Made by a program: the position numbers and the translations under genes
From: Alteromonas confluentis
Lineage (GTDB): Bacteria; Pseudomonadota; Gammaproteobacteria; Enterobacterales; Alteromonadaceae
DNA: 47,646 bases
Direction of reading: 5' to 3'
Assembly: GCF_001757105.1 (NCBI RefSeq)
Contig: NZ_MDHN01000018.1
Location: forward strand, 1 to 47,646
Shown: in pieces, positions 18,156-29,381 of the stretch
How the letters are laid out: each line of letters opens with the position of its first letter
Numbering within the stretch: position 1 is the stretch's first letter
Notes under the pieces: model-generated
What the model saw: only the letters and a program-made list of their open reading frames with translations
Told to the model about the DNA's origin: nothing
The model's database searches: none

Positions 18156-19463
18156 ATGATCAACTGGTCCTCACTGACACCTGCCGGGCAGACAGAAGCC
18201 CTCGCCCGGCCGGTAATGAAAAACTCAGACAGTCTGCGGGTGACCGTTGCAGACATACTCGCGACAATTCGCCAACAGGGTGATGCAGCGGTACTGGAAT
18301 ACACCCGGAAGTTCGACTGTGCTTCACTGAACAGCCTGCCGCTTTCTGTTGCAAAGCGGGACGAACTGGCAACACGGGTATCTGCTGACGTTAAAGACGC
18401 CCTGCTGGTTGCGTTCAACAATGTGAAACAATTCCACGAAGCGCAGAAGCCTCAGGATATTACCCTGACGACTACGCCGGGCGTAGTCTGCGAGCAGCGT
18501 TTTACCGCGTTGGATGCTGTCGGCCTTTATATTCCGGGCGGCAGTGCGCCGTTACCGTCAACCGTGATGATGCTGGGCGTACCGGCGCTGGTTGCCGGAT
18601 GCGAACGTAAAGTGTTGTGTACACCACCCAACCAGGCCGGTGAAATCGCCCCGGAAATCGCTCTTGCGGCTTCACTGTGTGGCATTGAAGAAATTTATCT
18701 GTGTGGCGGAGCCCAGGCCATTGCCGCCATGGCATTCGGTACCGAAAGCATTGCCAAAGTGGACAAAATTTTTGGCCCGGGTAACAGCTTTGTGACCGAA
18801 GCCAAACAACAAGTCAGTCAGCGTGCCGACGGTGCCGCTATCGATATGCCGGCCGGCCCTTCAGAAGTGTTGGTGCTGGCTGACGGCAATGCCAATGCAG
18901 CATTTGTTGCTTCGGATTTATTGTCGCAGGCAGAACACGGTCCGGATTCCCAGGCCATTCTGGTTTCAGACAGTGAAGCGCTGATTGAAGCCACGAAAGC
19001 GCAGGTAGAATTGCAATTGGCGAAACTGTCGCGCAACAGCATTGCTTCTCGGGCCATGGAAAATGCCCGCTATATCCTCACCGGCAACATTAGCGAGGCC
19101 GTACTGGTAAGTAACGCCTACGCGCCGGAGCACTTAATTGTGCAAACTGACAACGCCCGCGAGCTGCTTACCGACATCAAATATGCCGGTTCTATTTTTG
19201 TTGGCCAGTGGTCACCGGAATCTGCTGGCGATTACGCCTCGGGCACTAACCACGTGCTGCCGACCTACGGCTATGCGCGCAACTATTCCAGTTTAGGTCT
19301 GCTTGATTTTATGCGTCGTTTCACCGTGCAGGAACTGTCTGCCGACGGCATGCGTAATCTTGGGCCCGCCATTATGAAGCTTGCCAGTGCTGAAGGGCTC
19401 GATGCCCACGAACAGGCCGTTGCCCTGCGCATGGCTGAGCTTGAAAAGGGGAATGAGCAATGA
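18156..19463 (+). CDS. hisD: Histidinol dehydrogenase
   Basis: HisD carries out the last two steps, oxidising L-histidinol to L-histidine with two NAD+ and a bound zinc ion. The length of 435 aa and the segments VDKIFGPGNSFVTEAKQQVS, DMPAGPSEVLVLAD, DLLSQAEHGPDSQ and GDYASGTNHVLPTYGYAR match the family very closely. Catalytic His and zinc ligands fall in those blocks. The start is 6 nt after hisG; the stop overlaps hisC by 4 nt (ATGA). Confidence 0.98.
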   Translation: MINWSSLTPAGQTEALARPVMKNSDSLRVTVADILATIRQQGDAAVLEYTRKFDCASLNSLPLSVAKRDELATRVSADVKDALLVAFNNVKQFHEAQKPQDITLTTTPGVVCEQRFTALDAVGLYIPGGSAPLPSTVMMLGVPALVAGCERKVLCTPPNQAGEIAPEIALAASLCGIEEIYLCGGAQAIAAMAFGTESIAKVDKIFGPGNSFVTEAKQQVSQRADGAAIDMPAGPSEVLVLADGNANAAFVASDLLSQAEHGPDSQAILVSDSEALIEATKAQVELQLAKLSRNSIASRAMENARYILTGNISEAVLVSNAYAPEHLIVQTDNARELLTDIKYAGSIFVGQWSPESAGDYASGTNHVLPTYGYARNYSSLGLLDFMRRFTVQELSADGMRNLGPAIMKLASAEGLDAHEQAVALRMAELEKGNEQ

Positions 19464-20542
19464 GCAGTCTGGTCGACCAACTCATTAATGACAATCTGAT
19501 CCCGCTGAAGCCATACGAGTCAGCGCGCCGCCTGTACGCCGGTGGTCAGGACTGGCTGAATGCCAACGAATCGCCGTTCGCCAACCACTATGATGTGGAC
19601 AGCAGCCACTTCAACCGTTATCCGTCCTGTCAGCCTGACGGCGTGATTAACGGTTACGCAGCTTATGCTGGTGTCGAAAAAGGCCAGCTTATGGTGACCC
19701 GTGGTGCCGACGAAGGCATTGAACTGCTTATCCGCACGTTCTGTACCCCGGGTGAGGACAGCATTCTGATTTGTCCGCCAACCTATGGCATGTACGCCAT
19801 TAGCGCTGAAACCTGCAACATTGGCGTGAAAAAAGTGCCATTGAAAGCCGACTTCAGCCTTGATGTGGAAGGTATTTGCAGTAATAACGACGTCAATGTG
19901 GTGTTTATCTGTGCGCCAAATAATCCAACCGGCACTCAGGTAGCCAGACAGGATCTGGACACCGTACTGCGCCACTTCACCGACAAAGCGTTAGTAGTTG
20001 TGGACGAAGCCTATATCGAGTTTGATGCAGACAACACCTGGGCAAACAAGCTGGCTGATTACCCGAATCTGGTAATCCTGCGCACCCTGTCCAAGGCCTT
20101 TGCCCTTGCCGGTCTGCGCTGCGGTTTTACCATCGCTAATGACGATGTGATTGCTGCGCTGATGAAAGTGATTGCGCCTTATCCTATCCCGGATCCGGTG
20201 GCGCAGATTGCTGCCGAGGCGTTAAGCAAAGAAAACATTGGTCGTTTGCACGCACAAGTCGATATTCTAAACGCAGAGAAAGCCCGTCTCACGGAAGCAC
20301 TGAGTGCGTTTGAAGAATTTGAGATGGTTGGTGACACCAAAGCCAATTACGTGCTGTTCCGCTATGCGGGATGCAAGGCGCTGATGGCGTATCTGGTTGA
20401 GCGCGGCATGCTAATCCGCGATCAGTCCAAACAGCTAAACCTGGAAAACTGCCTGCGTGTCACCATCGGCAGCCCGGAGCAGGACGACCGCCTGCTACAG
20501 CTGATTAATGATTATTTTTCCCAGACAGGAGCTTCCAAGTGA
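19460..20542 (+). CDS. hisC: Histidinol-phosphate aminotransferase
   Basis: HisC is a PLP enzyme of fold type I that transfers an amino group from glutamate to imidazole-acetol phosphate. It is 360 aa. Visible motifs are NESPF near residue 38, [11 protein letters not shown], the VVDEAYIEF strand with the cofactor-binding Asp, and [15 protein letters not shown] with the Schiff-base Lys. It overlaps hisD by 4 nt and hisB by 4 nt, so translation is coupled on both sides. Confidence 0.98.
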   Translation: MSSLVDQLINDNLIPLKPYESARRLYAGGQDWLNANESPFANHYDVDSSHFNRYPSCQPDGVINGYAAYAGVEKGQLMVTRGADEGIELLIRTFCTPGEDSILICPPTYGMYAISAETCNIGVKKVPLKADFSLDVEGICSNNDVNVVFICAPNNPTGTQVARQDLDTVLRHFTDKALVVVDEAYIEFDADNTWANKLADYPNLVILRTLSKAFALAGLRCGFTIANDDVIAALMKVIAPYPIPDPVAQIAAEALSKENIGRLHAQVDILNAEKARLTEALSAFEEFEMVGDTKANYVLFRYAGCKALMAYLVERGMLIRDQSKQLNLENCLRVTIGSPEQDDRLLQLINDYFSQTGASK

Positions 20543-21608
20543 GTCAGCAAGCTATTTTATTTATCGATCGTGACGGTACCCTTGTTGAAGAGCCGCCGGT
20601 AGATAAGCAACTGGACAGCCTGGAAAAGCTGGTATTTGAACCAAACGTCATTCCGGTTTTACTGAAACTGAAAGCCGCTGGTTTTTCCCTGGTCATGGTG
20701 TCGAATCAGGACGGCTTAGGCACTGACAGCTTCCCGCAGGAAGATTTCGACAAGCCACACAATGCGATGATGGCGATTTTCGAATCTCAGGGCGTGACCT
20801 TTGATGACGTGCTGATTTGTCCCCACTTCGACCACGAAAACTGTGCCTGCCGCAAGCCTCGCCTGGGTCTGGTAAAAGATTACCTGCAACAGGGCCGCAT
20901 CGATTTTACCCGTTCCTACGTGATTGGCGATCGCATCACTGATGTGCAACTGGCCGAAAACATGGGCATTAAGTCGTTTCAGTACAACCCTGAAACCAAC
21001 AACTGGAAAGACATTGAGAAAGCCTTGCTGGCGTCTTCGCGTATTGCCGAAGTGGTGCGTAAAACCTCCGAAACCGATATCCGCGTGCGGGTAGATTTAG
21101 ACTCTACGGCAAAATCAAAAATCCACACCGGTATGGGCTTCTTTGACCACATGCTGGATCAGATTGCTACCCACGGCGGTTTTGAAATGCAGGTGTCGGT
21201 AGACGGCGATTTGCACATCGACGACCACCACAGCGTGGAAGATACCGCGCTGGCACTGGGCGATGCGCTGAAAAAAGCATTAGGCGACAAACGCGGTATT
21301 GGCCGCTTTGGCTTCGCACTGCCTATGGATGAATGTCGTGCCGAGTGCATCATGGATATTTCCAACCGCCCTTACATGAAAATGGACGCTGAATTCAGCC
21401 GCGATCAGGTAGGCGAAATGGCCACCGAAATGGTACCGCACTTTTTCTATTCACTGGCGCAGAGCATGGGCCTGTCCCTTCACCTGTCCACCAGCGAAGG
21501 TAACGCTCACCATCAGGTAGAAAGTCTGTTCAAGGTATTCGGCCGCGCATTACGCCAGGCAATTACCCGTCAGGGCGATGCCTTGCCGAGCAGTAAAGGA
21601 GCTCTGTA

Positions 21609-21609
<1 letters not shown>
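20539..21609 (+). CDS. hisB: Bifunctional histidinol-phosphatase / imidazoleglycerol-phosphate dehydratase
   Basis: This fused enzyme of 356 aa performs steps 7 and 9 of the pathway. The N-terminal half (1-165) is a HAD phosphatase ([19 protein letters not shown], and the zinc loop [15 protein letters not shown]). The C-terminal half (about 168-356) is the Mn-dependent dehydratase with its metal motifs [23 protein letters not shown], and a third near the end. The start is GTG at 20539, overlapping the hisC stop, with CAGGAGC upstream. The fusion is typical of gammaproteobacteria. Confidence 0.98.
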
Positions 21610-23715
<2,106 letters not shown>

Positions 23716-23726
23716 GGAACAATTTA

Positions 23727-24347
23727 ATGATTATTACTAAAGACAATCTGGCGCAGTTGGCGTGGGATAAAATGGATAACCTGCTTCCGGCTATCGTACA
23801 GGATGCCGTAACCGGCAAAGTACTGATGCAGGGTTATATGAACCCGGAAGCGCTGGAAGTCACTCTTGATTCGAAAAAAGTCACCTTTTTCAGCCGCTCT
23901 AAACAGCGTTTGTGGATGAAAGGCGAGGAGTCTGGCAACGTATTAAACCTTATTGAAGTGGGCAGCGATTGCGATAACGACAGTTTACTCATCCTAGCGC
24001 GCCCGAAAGGCCCAACCTGCCACACCGGAACGGAAAGCTGCTGGTTCGATAATACACCAGCGTCATTCACTTTCCTGGCAGATCTGGAACGTGTGTTGGC
24101 AGCGCGCAAATTTGCTGATCCAGATTCCAGTTATACCGCTTCTTTGTACAGCAAGGGCATTAAACGTATCGCTCAGAAAGTCGGTGAAGAAGGCGTGGAA
24201 ACTGCACTTGCAGCGACGGTGCAAGACAAAGAAGAGTTAAAAAATGAAGCGGCTGACCTACTGTATCATCTGACAGTACTGCTTCAGGCCAGCGATATGT
24301 CCATGGACGATGTCATCGCTGTACTACGTGCGCGTCACCAGAAGTAG
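23727..24347 (+). CDS. hisI: Bifunctional phosphoribosyl-AMP cyclohydrolase / phosphoribosyl-ATP pyrophosphatase
   Basis: This two-domain enzyme of 206 aa performs steps 2 and 3. The N-terminal cyclohydrolase (to about residue 115) has the metal motifs SDCDNDSLL and [12 protein letters not shown]. The C-terminal MazG-like pyrophosphatase has [10 protein letters not shown] and the [10 protein letters not shown] helix. I start at 23727 because AAGGAA is 7 nt upstream; a GTG at 23694 inside hisF would add 11 unrelated residues. The last 35 nt overlap the convergent binding-protein gene. Confidence 0.97.
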   Translation: MIITKDNLAQLAWDKMDNLLPAIVQDAVTGKVLMQGYMNPEALEVTLDSKKVTFFSRSKQRLWMKGEESGNVLNLIEVGSDCDNDSLLILARPKGPTCHTGTESCWFDNTPASFTFLADLERVLAARKFADPDSSYTASLYSKGIKRIAQKVGEEGVETALAATVQDKEELKNEAADLLYHLTVLLQASDMSMDDVIAVLRARHQK

Positions 24348-25053
24348 CATTGATGCCAAGCTGCTGTGCAGCGTCTTTCAGGCGCTGTACAACTGCTTTG
24401 TCAGTGCTTTTACTCGCCGCGAGATAGCCCGTTAACGCCAGCTCTGGAATATCGGTTACCGGTACAATCTCTTCCCCGTTGATGTTTAATCGTTTTGCCA
24501 TGGGTGCAATAAGAGACGGGTCCTCAATGATAAAATCTACTGTCCCACGAACCAGAAAATTCCACGAACACTGAATATCGGCACACACCATAAGGTTATC
24601 CCCCTCGGTAAACCCCTGCTCGACCAACCAATGATGTGCCACATCGTCGCGCTGCACGGCAAATGTAAAGCGTGAGATAGAATCCATGGTAACCAGTTTG
24701 TTTGCCCGTGCTTCATCCCGAAGGCCGACTACCGATAAATGAAATTCCGATACCTTGGCTATCCAATAAAACTTATCTTTCCGCTCAGCAGTTTTGGCAA
24801 GTGAAAAGATGAGTGTATCGGCATTTTTCTCCGCCAGGGTATACGAGCGCGCCCAGGGATAAACGGAAAAATCGGCTTCCAATGCGGCAAGTTTAAGGAT
24901 CTGGCGAACTTTGTCGGTACTTTCCCCCGCCACACGCCCATATTTATCTACGTAGTGAAGCGGCGGTGATGACTCTGTGACCACAGACAGTCGCGGTGAT
25001 TGCGCATGAGCGAACCACGGAAACAAAATAAGCAGGGCAATTAATAAGCGCAT
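24313..25053 (-). CDS. Periplasmic solute-binding protein, family 3 type
   Basis: This is a 246-aa exported protein of the SBP_bac_3 (amino-acid-binding-like) fold. The signal peptide is residues 1-18 (ending AHAQS). The start of the mature part, [20 protein letters not shown], and the closing segment [15 protein letters not shown] fit the family, including the many stand-alone Alteromonadales members without transporter genes. No ABC permease or ATPase is adjacent, so it may act as a sensor or an orphan. Its 3' end runs 35 nt into hisI on the other strand. Confidence 0.82.
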   Translation of the reverse strand: MRLLIALLILFPWFAHAQSPRLSVVTESSPPLHYVDKYGRVAGESTDKVRQILKLAALEADFSVYPWARSYTLAEKNADTLIFSLAKTAERKDKFYWIAKVSEFHLSVVGLRDEARANKLVTMDSISRFTFAVQRDDVAHHWLVEQGFTEGDNLMVCADIQCSWNFLVRGTVDFIIEDPSLIAPMAKRLNINGEEIVPVTDIPELALTGYLAASKSTDKAVVQRLKDAAQQLGINATSGDAHVVQR

Positions 25054-25250
25054 GTTGCATCAATGAATTATGATTATAAAACATACAATATCATTGTTTT
25101 GCACGAATAGCAGCCTAAGCCTTTAATGGATTACAGGAAGCCTAACAGGCAACTCAGCCACGGTTTGAAGGGATTTGTTACATCTGCGATTGAACAATCC
25201 AACCCGCTTAGCGCTCGAAGCCATGAGCAATTATCGACACAGAGGAAAAG

Positions 25251-25895
25251 ATGAAAAAAGGACTCTCACTGAAAAAGATCTGGCAGGAAAATAAATCGTT
25301 TTTTATTTTTCTGGGACTCATGTTGTTTGTTCGCGCCGGTGTGGCGGACTGGTATTACATTCCCTCCGGTTCCATGGAGCCGACTATCGAGGTTGGCGAC
25401 CGAATTTTTGTGAACAAACTGGCTTATGATGTCAAAGTGCCCTTCACCGACATCAGCCTAACAGAGACCGGCTCTCCTGCCCGTGGTGACATTATTGTGT
25501 TCGACAGTAAAGCGGCCAATAACCGCCTGATTAAACGTGTAGTGGGCTTGCCCGGCGACCGCATCGCCATGCGCAACAATGTGTTGTATCTGAACAATCA
25601 GCCCCTACACTATTCCGGCGATGATGAAGATCAGCAGGAGCAATTGGGTGAAGTGCTTCATCAGATCCATATTGATAAAACCGGCTCGCCGCTATCCTCT
25701 TTCGATACGGTAACCGTACCGGAACATCATGTGTTGGTGCTGGGCGACAACCGTAATAACTCAGCAGATTCCAGAGTACATGGCTTTATTCCTATGGATG
25801 AAATCATCGGAAAAGCGTCGCACATCGCCTATTCATTGGATAACGACAACGCCTATATGCCTAGGATTGCACGCACATTTCAAGCGCTTGAATAA
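25251..25895 (+). CDS. lepB: Signal peptidase I (additional LepB-type copy)
   Basis: This inner-membrane serine protease removes signal peptides. The 214-aa protein has one N-terminal membrane helix (about 15-33). Catalytic Ser41 is in PSGSMEPT, Lys95 in NRLIKRVVGLPGD, and box E is GDNRNNSADSR. It is shorter than E. coli LepB (324 aa), which has two helices and an extra domain, and it is not in the lepA-lepB-rnc setting. It is therefore probably a second, accessory signal peptidase. AGAGGAAAAG directly precedes the ATG. Confidence 0.9.
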   Translation: MKKGLSLKKIWQENKSFFIFLGLMLFVRAGVADWYYIPSGSMEPTIEVGDRIFVNKLAYDVKVPFTDISLTETGSPARGDIIVFDSKAANNRLIKRVVGLPGDRIAMRNNVLYLNNQPLHYSGDDEDQQEQLGEVLHQIHIDKTGSPLSSFDTVTVPEHHVLVLGDNRNNSADSRVHGFIPMDEIIGKASHIAYSLDNDNAYMPRIARTFQALE

Positions 25896-25923
25896 AAAAT
25901 TTAAATTTTTTTGCTTGGAGGTG

Positions 25924-25950
25924 TTGAAAAGGTTTTTTTAGCACCTACAT
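25924..25950 (+). promoter_or_regulatory. Sigma32-like promoter of the first hsp20
   Basis: TTGAAA (25924-25929) and CCTACAT (25944-25950) are 14 nt apart, resembling the heat-shock consensus CTTGAAA and CCCCATNT. It would give a leader of about 90 nt before the start codon. The match is imperfect. Confidence 0.45.
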
Positions 25951-26020
25951 AGTAATTGTCGGCGCTTGATAGCAAGGTCGACAGAACCGCCGCCGCAATG
26001 TCGGGGCAAACTTTTTAAAC

Positions 26021-26047
26021 ATATTGCTTTATAAAAAGGATATGACC
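26021..26047 (+). promoter_or_regulatory. ROSE-like RNA thermometer, first copy
   Basis: ATATTGCT (26021-26028) can pair with AGGATAT (26037-26043), sequestering the ribosome site. The TTGCT opposite AGGA is the hallmark of ROSE elements in ibpA-type leaders. GC-rich stems lie upstream (25975-26005). Confidence 0.75.
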
Positions 26048-26494
26048 ATGCGTACTATCGATCTCTCTCCACTTTACCGTTCTTTTATTGGTTCAGACCG
26101 CCTTGCATCTTTAGTTGATGCCGCTTCACGCTCTGAAAGCCAAAGCACGTATCCGCCTTACAACGTTGAATTACTGGGCGATGACAAATACCGCATTTCC
26201 ATGGCCATTGCCGGCTTCTCTTCTGACGAAGTGGAAATTGTTGCTCAAGACAACACCTTAACCGTAAGCGGGAAAAAAGCCCAACAGGAAAATGCAGCGG
26301 AACGAAAATTCCTGCATAAAGGCCTGTCTGAGCGTAGCTTCGAGCGTAAATTCCAACTCGGTGACCATGTAAAAGTCACTGGTGCAGATTTACAACACGG
26401 ACTGCTTCATATTGAACTCGCACGGGTAGTGCCAGAAGCAAAGAAACCACGTCGTGTTGAAATTGGCAAACCAGCATCAGATTCCGCTGAATAA
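26048..26494 (+). CDS. Small heat-shock protein, IbpA type (first copy)
   Basis: This is a Hsp20 holdase of 148 aa that binds unfolded proteins in the cytoplasm. MRTIDLSPLYRSFIG matches the IbpA/IbpB N-terminus. The alpha-crystallin domain spans about residues 35-125 and ends in LARVVPEAKKPRRVEIG, with the IEI-like C-terminal anchor as VEI. I start at 26048 because AAGGA is 7 nt upstream; the ATG at 26042 overlaps the thermometer stem. A paralogue follows 122 nt downstream, probably in the same transcript. Confidence 0.94.
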   Translation: MRTIDLSPLYRSFIGSDRLASLVDAASRSESQSTYPPYNVELLGDDKYRISMAIAGFSSDEVEIVAQDNTLTVSGKKAQQENAAERKFLHKGLSERSFERKFQLGDHVKVTGADLQHGLLHIELARVVPEAKKPRRVEIGKPASDSAE

Positions 26495-26520
26495 GCCTTA
26501 AATACTCTTTTATTGATTTC

Positions 26521-26549
26521 CGGTATCGGTTTCCGTTGAGCCGATACCG
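26521..26549 (+). repeat. Intercistronic hairpin between the hsp20 genes
   Basis: CGGTATCGG (26521-26529) pairs perfectly with CCGATACCG (26541-26549). There is no T-run after it (TTAAAAAA follows), so it is more likely an RNA stabiliser or processing site than a terminator. Confidence 0.6.
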
Positions 26550-26589
26550 TTAAAAAACCAGCTGCCGTATTCGGGGCTGACAACTTTAC

Positions 26590-26616
26590 ATATTGCTTAA
26601 TTGAAAGGATATGACC
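26590..26616 (+). promoter_or_regulatory. ROSE-like RNA thermometer, second copy
   Basis: ATATTGCT (26590-26597) can pair with AGGATAT (26606-26612) over the ribosome site of the second hsp20. The core sequence is the same as in the first leader, with a changed loop. Confidence 0.75.
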
Positions 26617-27066
26617 ATGCGTACTATTGATTTATCACCACTTTACCGTTCATTCATCGGCTCAGACCGTCTGGCTTCTTATATTGATAACGCCACCCGC
26701 TTTGAAAGCCAGAGTGCGTTCCCTCCTTACAACATTGAGTTGCTAGAGGAAAATAAATATCGCATCTCTATGGCTGTAGCAGGCTTCGCCGACGATGACA
26801 TTACCATTGAAGTGCAAGAAAACACCCTCACCGTCACCGGCAAGAAACCGGACGATGAAAAAGATGCAGCCCGTAAATTTCTGCACAAGGGGATTTCTGA
26901 GCGCAACTTTGAACGCAAATTCCAACTTGGCGACCATGTGAATGTTACCGGCGCGAACCTGGAAAATGGCTTGCTAAATGTGGATCTCGAGCGAGTTATT
27001 CCTGAGGCGAAAAAGCCCCGCAAAATTGAGATTGGCAACGCGGCCATTGAACACAAAGCTGAATAA
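26617..27066 (+). CDS. Small heat-shock protein, IbpA type (second copy)
   Basis: This is a 149-aa Hsp20 with the same N-terminus (MRTIDLSPLYRSFIGSDRLA) and alpha-crystallin core as the first copy. The centre has diverged (EEN, DDITIEVQENTLTV) and the C-terminus is ERVIPEAKKPRKIEIG with the IEI anchor. The pair looks like a tandem duplication that kept its leader thermometer, analogous to ibpA and ibpB, which act together with ClpB and DnaK. A strong terminator follows. Confidence 0.94.
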   Translation: MRTIDLSPLYRSFIGSDRLASYIDNATRFESQSAFPPYNIELLEENKYRISMAVAGFADDDITIEVQENTLTVTGKKPDDEKDAARKFLHKGISERNFERKFQLGDHVNVTGANLENGLLNVDLERVIPEAKKPRKIEIGNAAIEHKAE

Positions 27067-27086
27067 CTAACTGCAGAAGAATTGAG

Positions 27087-27112
27087 AACGGCACCTTCGG
27101 GTGCCGTTTTTT
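27087..27112 (+). terminator. Terminator of the hsp20 pair
   Basis: CGGCACC-TTCG-GGTGCCG (27089-27106) with a stable UUCG loop is followed by six T. Confidence 0.92.
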
Positions 27113-27387
27113 GTAGTTCGCGTTTATAAACCCGCTTCCTGAAACGCATTTTCATCCGGTAAGAGTTACAGCTGAAGATACTATTTTCATAGCTCGCCGG
27201 TTCTTCTCTCTGTACTATTTAACAAGAAGCAGTAGATAACTTGCAATACACTGAAATTAATCAAGTTTTCAACTCTTAGATATATTCCGATGAATACAGG
27301 GTACTGGCATTTAAGATGCATCGCTTAAAGCATAACTGATTTTTGTTGAAGCGTATTCAATAAACCAGATAGCTTAAGGAGTAACCG
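27113..27387. other. Intergenic stretch without a recognised gene
   Basis: This AT-rich spacer lies between the hsp20 terminator and the coiled-coil gene. I see no conserved open frame, tRNA or repeat. A ribosome site TAAGGAG is at its right end. It presumably contains the promoter of the 27388 gene, but no box pair stands out. Confidence 0.6.
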
Positions 27388-28383
27388 ATGACCATTAATC
27401 AATTACCCACACTTGCGCAGGCTGAACTAGAAGCCAGAAGACGTGCCCAGGAATCCGAAGCGGCTTCAGAAGAACCTACAGCGACGGCGGCCGTTGCGCC
27501 GGCTGAAGCGTTACAGGCAGATGAACAGCGCGAACAAGTACGTGAACAAGAAATACGTCGCGAGGAAGTTCGACGTCAGGAAGAACGACAGGACGAGATA
27601 GAGCAACGACAAGCCCAAGATGCTGAACGTCGTGCAGAGCGTAACGATGAAATAGAGCAACGTCGTACAGCTCGTGAAGAAAATCGCCAGCAGATATTGC
27701 GTGAACTGGATGAGCGTCAGGATGAGCGACGACAGGCCGAAGCCCGTTCTGATGAACGTTTGGAACAACTGCGTGAAGAACGTGAAGCCCTGCGTGAGCG
27801 AAGACTCGCGTTGCAGGAACAAGACCAACTTCAAGCACAGGAACAGTTAGCGAACCGCCGTGATGCTGCAAGGTTGCAGGCTGAACGCGAAGCAACCGAT
27901 GAACTTCGCAATGAGCAGGCACTGCAACAGCCCGTGACTGACAATTACGATCAAGCGGCGGGAGATTCGTCACGACGCACCGCACTGGCGGATGACGAGG
28001 AGGAACTGGCAACCCGACTGAATTTCGTTCAGACAACGGATTTAAATGCGCCGGAAGAAAACCTCGAAGGGGCAGCGCCGGTTACCACAGCGACCGAAGC
28101 AACAGAGGTACAGTCTACGGCCATTGAAACGCTGGAAGACGTAGCCACAGTAGACCCTTACGGGAATGAGGATTTAGCTGACACCATACAGCTACTCAGA
28201 GCAGAAGCGGATGTTCTGCGAGAAATGCTCGAAATTACCGAAGTGGATGATGCCTCTCTACAAAGTGAACTTGACGACATCGAGCAGCGACTGGAGGATG
28301 AAACAGAGCGTGAAGCGAATCGCTTGCAGGCAGACCAAGGGTCGACAGACAGGCTGGGCAACTTTATTGACTCAGTAAGCTAA
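27388..28383 (+). CDS. Charged coiled-coil protein of unknown function
   Basis: This 331-aa protein has no Cys, no Trp, no signal peptide and no membrane helix. Residues about 44-180 are almost only Glu, Arg, Gln, Asp, Ala and Leu in repeating REEVRRQEERQDEIEQR-like patterns, expected to form a long charged helix or coiled coil. A Thr/Ala/Glu linker follows (about 185-255). A second acidic helical segment (about 260-318, DTIQLLRAEADVLREMLEI) ends the protein. TAAGGAG precedes the ATG. No family is recognised; a structural or scaffold role is only a guess. Long antisense frames over it arise from the repetitive codons. Confidence 0.82.
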   Translation: MTINQLPTLAQAELEARRRAQESEAASEEPTATAAVAPAEALQADEQREQVREQEIRREEVRRQEERQDEIEQRQAQDAERRAERNDEIEQRRTAREENRQQILRELDERQDERRQAEARSDERLEQLREEREALRERRLALQEQDQLQAQEQLANRRDAARLQAEREATDELRNEQALQQPVTDNYDQAAGDSSRRTALADDEEELATRLNFVQTTDLNAPEENLEGAAPVTTATEATEVQSTAIETLEDVATVDPYGNEDLADTIQLLRAEADVLREMLEITEVDDASLQSELDDIEQRLEDETEREANRLQADQGSTDRLGNFIDSVS

Positions 28384-28390
28384 TGAAAAA

Positions 28391-28415
28391 CGGGCAGCGA
28401 ATTAGCTGCCCGATT
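28391..28415 (+). terminator. Terminator-like hairpin after the coiled-coil gene
   Basis: CGGGCAGC (28391-28398) pairs with GCTGCCCG (28405-28412), 8 nt after the stop codon. The following T content is weak. Confidence 0.6.
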
Positions 28416-28493
28416 CATTTGCCAGGCATTGTTGCATTGTTGCGTAGAAAATATTGGTAACAGGAGCTACTGGGTACCGACAGACAGTGTCGT

Positions 28494-29381
28494 TCATTCA
28501 AACATGCCATAAGCGACCAAAAAATCAATCAATACTCGGGTACGCTGGGGAATGTGTTTGCGCGACGGGTACACTAATGAAAACGCCATTCGTTCACCGC
28601 GCCACTGGGTAAATATCGGTGTTAACGCCCCTGAATCCACTTCATCCTGAACTGTAGAGGGTAAAAAAGATGCCACGCCCAGCCCAGATGCAGCCATTTT
28701 ATGAATTAGCATAGGTGAATTACAACGGTGGTAATTTGTTGGGGTGATCACGCGGGTGCCTGACGCGTTATGCAACCTTACCGAGTTATTCCAATTCGGC
28801 AAATCCAGCAGTACCCAAGGCAGATCGGTTAAGCCTTCAACATTTTCAGGCATACCATATTTCGCCAGCATTTCAGGCTGCGCATATAAAGCGAAAGCCT
28901 CTTCGTGCAATACTCTTGCTATTAACGAAGCATCTTTCGGAATACCAATACGCACCGCTAAATCGACCTTGTCGTGGATCAGATCTATGCGTTCATCGCT
29001 GACCAGAAAATCCACGTACACGTCGGGATACAGCGTTTTGAAGGCCACCAGCGCAGGCATAACAAATTTATGGGCGATATCGTGATTGGCAGTGATAGCC
29101 ACCCGTCCTGCGGGGTGCTCTGATGCCGTAATACTGTCGATGTCTTGCAGGACTTCCTGTAGCACCCTCGCCCGCTCATACACCCGATTCCCTTCCTCGG
29201 TAACGGTGAGTTGACGGGTCGAGCGCTGAAGTAAACGGCTGTCCAATGCACTTTCCAGCTCGGCAATTTGCTCACTCACACGGGAACGACTGGTGTGCAG
29301 CGCTCTGGCGGCAGCAGCAAAGCTACCCGCCTCAACCACCACACAAAAAATGGCCAGATGTCGAAGGTATTGATAGTCCAT
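28494..29381 (-). CDS. LysR family transcriptional regulator
   Basis: This is a 295-aa regulator with an N-terminal winged helix (about 1-60, GSFAAAARALHTSRSRVSEQIAELE) and a periplasmic-binding-like effector domain (about 85-295). The QRSTRQLTVTEEGNRVYERA hinge is typical of the CrgA/AaeR-like subgroup. I use the ATG at 29381, which gives the usual short N-terminus; an in-frame GTG at 29393 is possible. It is divergent from qorB, so it probably controls qorB and itself; a CGATG/CATCG dyad (29450-29476) lies in between. The effector is unknown. Confidence 0.9.
   Translation of the reverse strand: MDYQYLRHLAIFCVVVEAGSFAAAARALHTSRSRVSEQIAELESALDSRLLQRSTRQLTVTEEGNRVYERARVLQEVLQDIDSITASEHPAGRVAITANHDIAHKFVMPALVAFKTLYPDVYVDFLVSDERIDLIHDKVDLAVRIGIPKDASLIARVLHEEAFALYAQPEMLAKYGMPENVEGLTDLPWVLLDLPNWNNSVRLHNASGTRVITPTNYHRCNSPMLIHKMAASGLGVASFLPSTVQDEVDSGALTPIFTQWRGERMAFSLVYPSRKHIPQRTRVLIDFLVAYGMFE

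Noticed and set aside
27476..28036. Antisense frames of 186 and 107 aa in the coiled-coil gene
   Set aside because: They are explained by the repetitive Glu/Arg/Gln codon use of the forward gene and lack start signals.
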